Below, one piece after another: positions 1 through 7,977 of a stretch of 64,000 bases of DNA (positions are counted from its first letter, which is position 1; each line of letters opens with the position of its first letter). Source of the stretch: UJ101 sp965262705 (GTDB lineage Bacteria; Bacteroidota; Bacteroidia; Flavobacteriales; UJ101); the NCBI GenBank assembly GCA_965262705.1, contig OZ253556.1, positions 868,001 to 932,000 on the forward strand, given 5' to 3'. A program made the translations under genes and the position numbers. Under the pieces are notes generated by a model. It did not search any database. It was not told the DNA's origin and worked only from the letters and a program-made list of their open reading frames with translations.

Positions 1-172
1 GCTAATTTACAATATCATGCTAAAAAGGTATCCCCTCTTGAGGATAGTTGAGAGAAAATTATTCCTTAATGCAAACTTCGGAAAAGAGTATTGCTAAAGC
101 AAGAAAAAATGCCTACGGCTAATATACAATTACCTATAAAAAATTAAATTCTTAATGATGTTTATACGATTT
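1..172. other. No recognisable gene at the window edge
   Basis: No open frame with a family signature is visible. On the plus strand the first 51 bases read as a short open stretch ending ...HAKKVSPLEDS then TGA. This could be the tail of a gene starting before the window, but it is too short to identify. The first 17 bases also resemble the flank of the IS3 right end at 17702-17727 with a 9-base gap, which may be chance. Confidence 0.4.
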
Positions 173-354
173 GAGACCGTTGCAGAATATATAAAAAAGT
201 ATGAAAAAGAAAGCAGCTCGCTTCAAACTGCTTCCTTCTCAAAAAATTAAAATCCTCCACACCCAAAAGGTTGCTCTGGTGTTTAATTTTTATCGGGCGT
301 TACATTTCGACAGGCTCAATACAAGCATTTTTTTGTTAAAGTGCTTTTTGCAAC
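173..354 (+). repeat. GAGACC fold-back repeat, near full length, right end broken
   Basis: It starts GAGACCGTTGCAGAATATAT and carries the whole interior: AAAGCA, the AAAAATTAAA/TTTAATTTTT pair, GGGCGTTACATTT and AAAGTGCTTTTTGCAAC. The closing GGTCTC is lost and replaced at about 355 by an IS3-end remnant. It lies upstream of the dtxR promoter. Confidence 0.85.
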
Positions 355-421
355 TGTAAGTCCACCTACACTAGCTACGTTCTAATTTATACAAATTTCA
401 TTATTTTTTATGTTTTCAAAT
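355..421 (-). mobile_element. Remnant of an IS3-family terminus
   Basis: From TGTAAG at 355 this stretch closely matches the reverse complement of the right end of the IS3-family element at 16505-17721. It shares AGCTACGTTCTAATTTATAC and the following TTTCATTATTTTTTATGTTTTC. Only this terminal ~67 bp is present, so it is a fossil end. Confidence 0.7.
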
Positions 422-440
422 TTTTCTGTAAAAAAATATT

Positions 441-486
441 TTTGCGTGGGTCTAAAAAAAATATTTATTTTTGCAAATTATTTTTG
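441..486 (+). promoter_or_regulatory. dtxR promoter with duplicated -7 box
   Basis: A TTTG at 441-444 is followed 21 bp later by TATTTTTG (466-473), which fits the Bacteroidota pattern TTTG-N19-21-TAnnTTTG. The 13 bases TTATTTTTGCAAA occur twice head to tail (465-477 and 478-490). That puts a second TATTTTTG at 479-486 and may also create a repeated operator. Confidence 0.6.
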
Positions 487-503
487 CAAAAAATATATTA
501 TTT

Positions 504-1163
504 ATGTTTTCAAAGTCAGAAGAAAATTACCTGAAAGCCATCTACACGCTATCATCGGAAAAGAAAGATAAGGTAAATACCAATATAATCGCAGAAAAAA
601 TGAAAACCAAAGCTTCTTCCGTTACGGACATGATACGAAAACTATCAGAAAAAGATTTATTGGTTTATGAAAAATATAAGGGCGTTAAGTTATCTGAAAA
701 AGGCAAAAAAGCCGCCATTAATATCGTAAGAAAGCACCGGATTTGGGAGACATTTCTTGTAAAAAAATTAAATTTTGGCTGGGATGAAGTACACGAAATA
801 GCCGAACAATTAGAGCATGTGCAATCCGACAAATTGATTAACCGACTAGAAGAATTTTTATGTTTTCCTGAGAGAGATCCTCATGGAGAACTTATTCCGG
901 ATAAATCAGGAAATATCCAACCTACTTTAAAAACTTTACTTAGTGAATTACAACCCGGCGAAAAAGGCATTTTAATTAGTGTAAAAAATTCTTCTAAAGA
1001 ATTCCTGCAATATTTAGATACTTTAAAAATAATCATTGGGGCAAAACTAACTGTTGTTTCAAAAAATGCTTTTGACCATTCAATGTGCATTAAGTTAGAG
1101 CACAGAGAAATCCATATTTCCCAATCCGTATCCAATAATTTATACATTGAGACCCTTGTATAA
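504..1163 (+). CDS. DtxR/MntR-family metal-dependent repressor
   Basis: Predicted Fe/Mn-sensing transcriptional repressor of 219 residues. The N-terminal winged helix-turn-helix is recognisable (SEENYLKAIYTL, ASSVTDMIRKLSEKDLL). The dimerisation/metal-binding region follows with EHVQSDKLINRLEEFL and FPERDPHGELIP, a typical DtxR-family core, and the tail resembles the SH3/FeoA-like third domain. I chose ATG 504 over the in-frame TTG at 471 because 471 lies inside the promoter -7 box. The NRAMP transporter starts 20 bp downstream, so the regulator probably controls its own operon in response to manganese or iron. Whether it prefers Mn or Fe cannot be read from the sequence. Confidence 0.9.
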   Translation: MFSKSEENYLKAIYTLSSEKKDKVNTNIIAEKMKTKASSVTDMIRKLSEKDLLVYEKYKGVKLSEKGKKAAINIVRKHRIWETFLVKKLNFGWDEVHEIAEQLEHVQSDKLINRLEEFLCFPERDPHGELIPDKSGNIQPTLKTLLSELQPGEKGILISVKNSSKEFLQYLDTLKIIIGAKLTVVSKNAFDHSMCIKLEHREIHISQSVSNNLYIETLV

Positions 1164-1183
1164 TAAATAAAAAAGTATGAGTA

Positions 1184-3091
1184 ATGAATAGAATTAAAGG
1201 GAAGTCATTAGATGAGGTTCATGAATCAGTATCGGTTATGCAGAACGGCTCTACCTGGAGAAAGATACTCGCTTTTTTTGGACCTGCTTATATGGTTAGT
1301 GTGGGTTATATGGACCCTGGAAACTGGGCAACGGATATTGCCGGAGGAAGTCAATACGGATACCAGCTTATCTGGGTATTGCTCATGTCTAATATTATGG
1401 CACTTCTATTACAGAGCCTTAGCGCTCGTCTGGGTATCGTAAAGGGGCGCGATCTGGCACAGGCTTCCCAGGAGACCTATCCTTCATTTATAAATTTTAT
1501 ATTATATATTTTGGCTGAAATAGCCATCGTTGCCATGGATCTGGCAGAAGTACTCGGAATGGCTATCGGGCTGAATTTGCTCTTCAACATCCCTATGGTG
1601 TATGGTGTAATCATCACAGCATTAGATACCTTTTTGCTTTTATTTTTAATTAATAAAGGCATCCGAAAAATGGAAGCATTCATTATTGCTTTAATTGTAA
1701 TTATAGGATTATCCTTTCTTGCAGAAATGATTTTTTCTCAACCGAATATAGTTGAAATTTTAAAAGGATTTCTTCCTACTCTGCCAGACAAAAATCCGCA
1801 ATTTCCTCAAGGAGATACCTCATTGTATATTGCCATTGGGATTATCGGAGCAACGGTAATGCCGCATAATTTGTATTTACATTCTTCTTTAGTACAAACA
1901 AGAAAAATTAATCGTACGTTCAAAGGAATTAAACAGGCTTTAAAATATAATTTTTTTGACTCATTAATTGCGCTTAATCTTGCTTTTTTTGTTAATGCTG
2001 CCATATTAGTGCTTGCAGCAGCCACTTTTTATAAAATAGGAAAGTACAGTGTTGAAGAGATACAAGATGCCTATAAATGGTTAGAACCTCTTTTGGGAAC
2101 AAAATTAGCGCCGATGCTTTTCGCTGTAGCGCTTATTGCTGCCGGACAAAGCAGTACCATTACCGGAACATTAGCGGGGCAAATTGTAATGGAAGGTCAT
2201 CTTAATATACGCATACAGCCCTGGATAAGGCGAATTATTACCCGATTACTCGCGATTATCCCCGCTTTATTTACCATTGTTTACTTTGGAATGAGTGCAA
2301 CGGGCGAACTGCTGGTCTTTAGCCAGGTAATATTAAGCCTGCAACTGGGTTTTGCTATTGTTCCGCTGATTCACTTTGTAAGCAGTAAAAAGAAGATGGG
2401 AAAATTTGCTATTAATCTCCCGACAAAGCTTGTTTCATGGGTTATTGCTTCAGTCATCATTGCACTCAATGTAAAACTCGTTTTCGACGAAATAGTTGAT
2501 TCACTTAAAAACCCCGAGTATTCGATTTATATATGGATTTTTGCTGTACCCGCAGCTGTCGGAGCATTTATTCTACTTTTATATACTATTTTTGAGCCGG
2601 TTTTATTCTCTACAAAACGAGTAGTAAAGTTAGTGCCTCATACCGATAAAATTCAATTTGAAGATGATTTAGCCCCAATGCGTTATCACCATATTGCGCT
2701 TACTCTCGACTTTTCAGAGGTTGACCAAATAGGCATTTCCCGCGCCTTACAACTCGGCAGAAAAGAAGCAAAATATACCTTAATTCACGTAGTAGAAACT
2801 GCCGGGGCATTAGTTCTTGGACGTGAAATAGACGATTATGAAACAGAAAGCGACATAAGCCGCCTTAAAAAATATCAGCAAATTTTAGAAGCCAAAGGAT
2901 ATAAAGTAACGACTGAAATAGGCTTTGGAAACCCCAAAAAAGAAATTGCCGCGATTATCAATAAAAATAATTTTGATATTTTGGTCATGGGTGCACATGG
3001 GCATTCAGGAATAAAAGACCTTATTTTTGGAACTACTGTGGATAGTGTTCGCCATCGGGTTCGTATTCCTGTAATGATCGTTCAGAATTAA
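1184..3091 (+). CDS. mntH: NRAMP Mn2+/Fe2+ transporter with C-terminal UspA domain
   Basis: Proton-coupled divalent metal importer of the inner membrane, 635 residues. The NRAMP signature of helix 1 is present (DPGNW at about residue 44), as is helix 6 MPHNLYLHS (about 227), both metal-binding, with about 11-12 membrane segments up to residue ~480. The last ~140 residues form a universal stress protein domain (YHHIALTLDFS...), ending in the nucleotide-loop type motif GAHGHSGIKDLIFGTT. NRAMP proteins are usually about 420-450 residues, so this is a transporter-USP fusion. It follows the DtxR-like gene by 20 bp and is probably co-transcribed and repressed with it. A fold-back repeat starts 14 bp after the stop codon. 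Confidence 0.93.
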   Translation: MNRIKGKSLDEVHESVSVMQNGSTWRKILAFFGPAYMVSVGYMDPGNWATDIAGGSQYGYQLIWVLLMSNIMALLLQSLSARLGIVKGRDLAQASQETYPSFINFILYILAEIAIVAMDLAEVLGMAIGLNLLFNIPMVYGVIITALDTFLLLFLINKGIRKMEAFIIALIVIIGLSFLAEMIFSQPNIVEILKGFLPTLPDKNPQFPQGDTSLYIAIGIIGATVMPHNLYLHSSLVQTRKINRTFKGIKQALKYNFFDSLIALNLAFFVNAAILVLAAATFYKIGKYSVEEIQDAYKWLEPLLGTKLAPMLFAVALIAAGQSSTITGTLAGQIVMEGHLNIRIQPWIRRIITRLLAIIPALFTIVYFGMSATGELLVFSQVILSLQLGFAIVPLIHFVSSKKKMGKFAINLPTKLVSWVIASVIIALNVKLVFDEIVDSLKNPEYSIYIWIFAVPAAVGAFILLLYTIFEPVLFSTKRVVKLVPHTDKIQFEDDLAPMRYHHIALTLDFSEVDQIGISRALQLGRKEAKYTLIHVVETAGALVLGREIDDYETESDISRLKKYQQILEAKGYKVTTEIGFGNPKKEIAAIINKNNFDILVMGAHGHSGIKDLIFGTTVDSVRHRVRIPVMIVQN

Positions 3092-3105
3092 TTATTTAAA
3101 AAGTT

Positions 3106-3197
3106 GAGACCGTTGCAACAAACACGCTATCAATTGCACGTCAGCGAAGCGATATGCCTTCTTTTTTATACTTTTTTATATATTCTGCAACGGTCTC
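3106..3197 (-). repeat. GAGACC fold-back repeat, internally deleted
   Basis: Both palindromic ends are intact (GAGACCGTTGCA and TGCAACGGTCTC) but the interior is shortened to about 68 bp. The left-type end (TATATATTCTGCAACGG in this orientation) is at the distal side. It begins 14 bp after the mntH stop. Confidence 0.85.
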
Positions 3198-3286
3198 TTT
3201 TAACTTTTACGTGGGCTTACAATTTTCCTAATCATTCCCCTGAAAAAACAAATCCATTGATAATCAATGGATTGTGATATATTTTG

Positions 3287-3370
3287 CGGAGAGACGGGGA
3301 TTCGAACCCCGGCAACAATTTCTCGTTGACAGATTAGCAATCTGCTGCATTACCACTCTGCCACCTCTCC
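3287..3370 (-). tRNA. tRNA-Ser (anticodon GCT)
   Basis: On the minus strand an 84-nt cloverleaf runs from GGAGAGG to TCTCTCC plus discriminator G. The anticodon arm is CAGATTGCTAATCTG (anticodon GCT). There is a long serine-type variable arm around TCAACGAGAAATTGTTG and a T arm GGGGTTCGAATCCCC. CCA is not encoded. Confidence 0.95.
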
Positions 3371-3404
3371 TAAACCCAAAATGAACCTTAAAATAAAACG
3401 AATG

Positions 3405-3435
3405 CAAATGTAAAATATCAGCACGAACTTAGCAA
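3405..3435 (-). promoter_or_regulatory. Promoter of tRNA-Ser
   Basis: On the minus strand a TTG (3433-3435) is separated by 20 bp from TACATTTG (3405-3412), a good Bacteroidota promoter. Transcription would begin about 25-30 nt before the tRNA. Confidence 0.6.
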
Positions 3436-3478
3436 GTTTTTATTCAAAATTTCTAAAATACTTATCTGAAAGTATTTT

Positions 3479-3620
3479 GAGACCGTTGCAGAATATATAA
3501 AAAAGAAAGCACTTAGCTTCAAACTGCTTTCTTCTCAAAAAATTACAATTCTCCACACCCATTAGGTTGCTCCGGTATTTAATTTTCAGCTTCGCTGACT
3601 TGCCATTCGTTTTTATTAGA
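3479..3620 (+). repeat. GAGACC fold-back repeat, right end degraded
   Basis: It starts GAGACCGTTGCAGAATATAT and keeps the interior to GGTTGCTCCGGTATTTAATTTT. It then continues into GCTTCGCTGACTTGCC and loses the closing end. The 62-residue minus-strand open frame across it is an artefact of the repeat. Confidence 0.75.
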
Positions 3621-3688
3621 CATTGCATTATATGGGTTCATTTTATAAGCTCAGGGGATAGATTGATTTAAATTAGCATTCAATTTTC

Positions 3689-3696
3689 TACTTTTG
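3689..3696 (+). promoter_or_regulatory. -7 box of polA
   Basis: TACTTTTG matches TAnnTTTG. It lies about 70 bp before the chosen polA ATG. A weak TTG lies 23 bp upstream (3663-3665). Confidence 0.45.
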
Positions 3697-3767
3697 TAAT
3701 AAAGTTGATGAATTTTATAAAAAAATAAATTCAAGACAAATATTTGTTTAATACAACCCTTAACCCT

Positions 3768-6611
3768 ATGACAGAACAAGCTACCCAAAACAATAAAAGA
3801 CTTTTTTTATTAGACGCCTACGCCCTCATCTTTAGAGGATATTATGCGTTTATTAAAAATCCGAGAATTAATTCAAAAGGCTTAAATACCTCCGCAATTA
3901 TGGGGTTCTGTAATTCAATGATTGAGATTCTAAGAAAAGAAAATCCTACGCATATTGCCGTGGTATTCGATGAAGGGAAACCTATAGTGCGAACAGAAAA
4001 ATATCCTGAATATAAAGCCAACCGAGAGGAAACACCCGAAGCCATAAAGACAGCAGTGCCCTATATCAAAAAAATTATCAAAGCGTTTCATATCCCTGTT
4101 TTGTATAAAGAAGGCTATGAGGCGGACGATGTGATGGGAACGCTGGCAAAAAAAGCTGAAAAAGCCGGTTTTACCACTTATTTAATAACGCCAGATAAAG
4201 ATTTCGGGCAGTTAGTAAGTGACCACATTTTTATCTATCGTCCGGCAACGAAAAGTAATGGTGTTGAGATATGGGGCGTTCCTGAAATACAAGAGAAATT
4301 TGGTGTAGAACGTCCTGAGCAGGTGATTGATTTTCTGGGCATGATGGGAGATAAAGTAGATAACATTCCGGGACTTTTGGGAGTAGGAGAGAAAACAGCT
4401 AAAAAATATCTTGCAAAATACGGTTCAATAGAGAATCTGCTTGCCCATACAGATGAGCTAAAAGGAAAGGCAAAAGAAAAAATTGAGGCAAGCGCATCCT
4501 TAGGGGTTCTTTCTAAAGAATTAGCCACAATCATCTTAGAAGTTCCCATTGATTTTGATGAAAAATCATTAAGGATGGAAACGCCTGATATAGAAAAAAT
4601 TAAAGAAATATTTCAGTTCCTCGAGTTTAGGAGGATGACCGAACTGGTAATACAGCATTTTAAAAAAACAATCCCCCCTGGCAAAGTTAAAGAGCCTGCC
4701 ATTAATTCTTCCCGCTCTACTGCCAAAGGACAAATTTCTCTTTTTGACATGGAGCCAGAACGCACCTTAGAACAAGAAAATGAAAAAACGCCATCGGGCT
4801 ACCAAACCATTGAAAACACAAAGCCTCTTTATCAATATATCCATACTAAAAAGGGGCGAAAGCTATTATTAAATAAAATTTTACAACAAAAAGAAGTTTG
4901 TTTTGATACAGAAACCACGAGTTTAAATACGTTTGAAGCCGAGTTGGTCGGTTTATCGATTTCATTTGAAAAAAATACGGCATATTATGTTGTTTTCTCT
5001 GATGATAGGGAAGAAACACAAGCTATCTTACATGAGTTTAACCCCTTTTTTGAAAGTACTACCATAGAAAAAATAGGGCATAATCTTAAATACGATTTAA
5101 AAGTAATGGCAAAGTATGGGGTTGAAGTCCAATCCCCCCTTTTCGATACGATGATTGCCCATTATCTAATCAACCCGGATATGCGGCATAATATGGATGT
5201 TTTAGCCGAAACTAACCTGAATTACCAGCCGATAAAAATTGAAACCTTAATTGGTAAAAAAGGGAAAAATCAATTATCAATGAGGGATGTCAGTATAGAA
5301 AAACAAACGCCTTATGCCTGCGAAGATGCAGATATTACCCTGCAATTGAAAACCATTTTTGAACAGAAACTGACATCTGAACTAAAAAAATTGTTTTATA
5401 CCCTTGAAATGCCTTTGATGCGGGTATTAATACAAATGGAATTGAATGGAATTTCACTGGACTCAAAGGCTTTATCTGCTCTTTCAGAAGAACTGAAAAA
5501 AGACAGTAAAGCATTAGAACAATCTATTTACAATTTGGCAGGAGAGGAATTTAACATTGCATCCCCCAAGCAGCTTGGACCTATTTTATTTGAAAAACTA
5601 TCCTTATCCAAAAAACCAAAAAAAACTAAAACGGGGCAGTATTCTACTTCGGAAGAAGTCCTTTCCAAATTAGAAAAAGAGCATCAAATTGTAGCGGATA
5701 TTTTGAAGTATCGAGAAGTAAATAAGTTAAAATCGACTTATGTAGATGCTTTGCCAAAAGAAATTAACCCTCAAACCGGTCGTATTCATACTACTTTTGG
5801 GCAAACGGTGGCTTCCACCGGGCGATTGAGTTCAAATCATCCTAACCTGCAAAATATTCCCATTAGAACGCAACGAGGGCAGGAAGTGAGAAAGGCCTTT
5901 ATCGCCAAAGATGAAAACCATGTGCTCATTTCGGCAGATTATTCTCAGGTGGAATTGCGGTTAATTGCCCAGATGGCAGATGAGCCGACGATGATACAGG
6001 CATTTACAAATGGAGAAGATATTCACGCTTCGACTGCTGCAAAAATATTTAATGTTCCGATAGATAAAGTAACACGTACACAACGCGCACAAGCCAAGAC
6101 GGTCAATTTCGGGATTATTTATGGCGTATCTGCCTTTGGTTTAAGCGAACAAACCGGGTTATCACGCGCTGAAGCTAAAAAATTGATTGACGCCTACTAT
6201 GAAACGTATCCAGTGCTTAAAGCGTTTATTGCAAAACAAATTTCTTCAGCAAGAGAAAAAGGATATGTAGAAACACTTCTGGGAAGAAGGCGGTATTTGA
6301 AAGATATTAACTCAAATAACAGCGTAGTTCGCAGCCATGCTGAACGAAACGCAATAAACGCTCCGATACAGGGAAGTGCCGCTGACCTTATTAAAATGGC
6401 AATGATTGAAGTGCAAAAATACTTAACCGAAAATAAGATGAATGCTAAACTATTATTGCAAGTCCATGATGAGTTGGTCTTAGAAGCGCCAAATACTGAA
6501 AAAGAAGATTTAAAAAAAGTATTAAAAAATATTATGGAAAATGTTTTTCAAACGAGTGTCCCCTTAATTACAGATGTTCAGGAAGGAAGAAATTGGTTAG
6601 AAGCGCACTAG
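3768..6611 (+). CDS. polA: DNA polymerase I
   Basis: Repair and Okazaki-fragment polymerase of 947 residues with all three activities. The N-terminal 5'-3' nuclease shows LFLLDAYALIFRGYYAF, YEADDVMGTL and DKDFGQL, then a helix-hairpin-helix (GVGEKTAKK). The 3'-5' exonuclease looks intact, with FDTETTSL (about residue 380), GHNLKYDLK and YACEDADITL, so proofreading is probably active, unlike Taq-type enzymes. The polymerase has DYSQVELRLIAQ (about 725), RAQAKTVNFGIIYG and LQVHDELVLEAP. An in-frame TTG at 3744 precedes ATG 3768; I prefer the ATG because the family normally begins just before the LFLLDA strand. A repeat element starts 13 bp after the stop. Confidence 0.97.
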   Translation: MTEQATQNNKRLFLLDAYALIFRGYYAFIKNPRINSKGLNTSAIMGFCNSMIEILRKENPTHIAVVFDEGKPIVRTEKYPEYKANREETPEAIKTAVPYIKKIIKAFHIPVLYKEGYEADDVMGTLAKKAEKAGFTTYLITPDKDFGQLVSDHIFIYRPATKSNGVEIWGVPEIQEKFGVERPEQVIDFLGMMGDKVDNIPGLLGVGEKTAKKYLAKYGSIENLLAHTDELKGKAKEKIEASASLGVLSKELATIILEVPIDFDEKSLRMETPDIEKIKEIFQFLEFRRMTELVIQHFKKTIPPGKVKEPAINSSRSTAKGQISLFDMEPERTLEQENEKTPSGYQTIENTKPLYQYIHTKKGRKLLLNKILQQKEVCFDTETTSLNTFEAELVGLSISFEKNTAYYVVFSDDREETQAILHEFNPFFESTTIEKIGHNLKYDLKVMAKYGVEVQSPLFDTMIAHYLINPDMRHNMDVLAETNLNYQPIKIETLIGKKGKNQLSMRDVSIEKQTPYACEDADITLQLKTIFEQKLTSELKKLFYTLEMPLMRVLIQMELNGISLDSKALSALSEELKKDSKALEQSIYNLAGEEFNIASPKQLGPILFEKLSLSKKPKKTKTGQYSTSEEVLSKLEKEHQIVADILKYREVNKLKSTYVDALPKEINPQTGRIHTTFGQTVASTGRLSSNHPNLQNIPIRTQRGQEVRKAFIAKDENHVLISADYSQVELRLIAQMADEPTMIQAFTNGEDIHASTAAKIFNVPIDKVTRTQRAQAKTVNFGIIYGVSAFGLSEQTGLSRAEAKKLIDAYYETYPVLKAFIAKQISSAREKGYVETLLGRRRYLKDINSNNSVVRSHAERNAINAPIQGSAADLIKMAMIEVQKYLTENKMNAKLLLQVHDELVLEAPNTEKEDLKKVLKNIMENVFQTSVPLITDVQEGRNWLEAH

Positions 6612-6624
6612 CTTTCACTAAGAG

Positions 6625-6707
6625 GAGACCTTTAGCTTAGCTGACTTGCAGCTCAGTTGCTAAATGCGTTCTTTTTCATACTTTTTTATGTGTTCTGCAA
6701 CGGTCTC
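6625..6707 (-). repeat. GAGACC fold-back repeat, internally deleted
   Basis: It begins GAGACCTTTAGC 13 bp after the polA stop and ends TTCTGCAACGGTCTC. The middle holds the CTGACTTGCAG module seen in other copies. Confidence 0.8.
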
Positions 6708-6792
6708 TTTTTGCAACATTCCTATAATGTATCGTAGACTAAAAATATTGTACATTGCGCGCATGATATTTATAACAAAGAGGGATTATAAA

Positions 6793-7712
6793 ATGAACCA
6801 TAAGGCTTATACTATTTTAAGTGCTACATTAATATATTTGCTTTTCAGTATTTGTTTAATGGCTCAAACATTTCGTATAGGCAGGTTTAATATTCGATAT
6901 GATAACCCAAAAGATTCTCTAAACAACTGGAAATACAGAAAAAGGGCTATAGCTCAACTTATTCGATTTCACGATTTTGATATTTTAGGCGCTCAAGAGG
7001 GTCTGCATCATATGTTGGTTCAGCTTCAGGAAAAATTGCCCGGTTACACATATATAGGCGTAGGAAGAGATGACGGCAGGCAAGAAGGGGAATATTCAGC
7101 CATATTCTATAAAAAAGATACGTTTACTCTTTTAGATAAAGGTAACTTTTAGCTATCGCCCCATTCTAGCACGCCTAATAAGGGCTGGGATGCTGTGTTA
7201 CCAAGAATTTGCTCCCGGGGTAGATTTAAAGAAAAAAATACCGGCGTTACTTTCTACTTTTTCAATGCGCATTTTGATCATGTTGGGAAAAAAGCTCGAA
7301 GGGAAAGCAGTAAGTTATTATAAAAAAGATAAAAGAAATCGCCGGAGGCGACCCTACTTTCTTAACCGGTGATTTTAATGAAGACCAAAACAGTGTTGGC
7401 TATAAATTGCTCAATGTTTCTTATATACTTAAAGATGCCTATGACCTCGCGCCTTTAAAATAGGGCGCCCGAGGTTCTTTTAATGGGTTTAATATCAATA
7501 CTTATACAGAAAGTCGTATATATCATATTTTTATTACAAAGAATTTTAAAGTATTAAAACATGCTATTTTAACTGATACTTATCACACCGATAAGCAGGA
7601 TTTAGTAAAGAGTATAAACAAAAACTATGCATTAGAAAGAGCAAAATTATATTTGAAAAAAGCCCGATTCCCGTCAGACCATTATCCGCTATTAGCGGTA
7701 ATTGCTTTTTAA
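6793..7712 (+). pseudogene. Broken endonuclease/exonuclease/phosphatase-family protein
   Basis: The first 119 codons read as a secreted EEP-fold hydrolase (signal peptide to LMAQ, then FNIRYDNPKDSLNNWKYRK and GAQEGL). The frame then hits TAG at 7150-7152. Homology continues in the same frame (GWDAVLPRICS, FNAHFDHVG). It shifts by one base near 7318-7325, continues with GGDPTFLTGDFNED, meets another TAG near 7461, and ends with FPSDHYPLLAVIAF at 7712. The expected RIDHIF motif reads RIYHIF. With two stops, one frameshift and a lost aspartate, the gene is not functional. The family includes DNases and phosphodiesterases; its former substrate is unknown. Confidence 0.85.
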
Positions 7713-7806
7713 TGAGTTTGATTCTTTTAAATCAAACTAAAAAAGGGAAAAGCAACTCTACCAATAAAGTAAAATAGGTCTGGCAATAAACAAAAAAACA
7801 TTTTTG

Positions 7807-7851
7807 GAGACCGTTGCAAAAAGCACGCTAACAAAAAGATGCAACGGTCTC
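7807..7851. repeat. Minimal GAGACC fold-back repeat (45 bp)
   Basis: GAGACCGTTGCA and GATGCAACGGTCTC enclose only about 20 bases (AAAAGCACGCTAACAAAAA). It is the terminal inverted repeats of the family with almost no interior. Confidence 0.8.
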
Positions 7852-7937
7852 CATTAAGCGAGAAATAAGTTTAAAGCTTTTTTGGTTTGAAAAAAAGGTT
7901 TGAAAAAAATGAAGAATGATAACAAAAGGGATAGTAA

Positions 7938-7965
7938 AAGATCGTTGCAGAATATATAAAAATCA
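7938..7965 (+). repeat. Left-end fragment of GAGACC repeat
   Basis: GATCGTTGCAGAATATATAAAA matches the left terminus of the family. It lies 13 bp from the mfd stop codon. Confidence 0.55.
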
Positions 7966-7977
7966 ACTGATGAACAA

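Noticed and set aside
1..17. IS3 right-end remnant at the window start
   Set aside because: Only 17 bases match the 17702-17727 region, with a 9-base gap; it could be chance and cannot be tested without upstream sequence.
471..503. TTG start for the DtxR-like gene
   Set aside because: The codon lies within the -7 box; ATG 504 begins exactly where family homology starts.
3440..3628. Small minus-strand gene of 62 codons
   Set aside because: It lies inside a fold-back repeat and the translation is repeat-derived. The same applies to 23047-23238 and 36870-37121.
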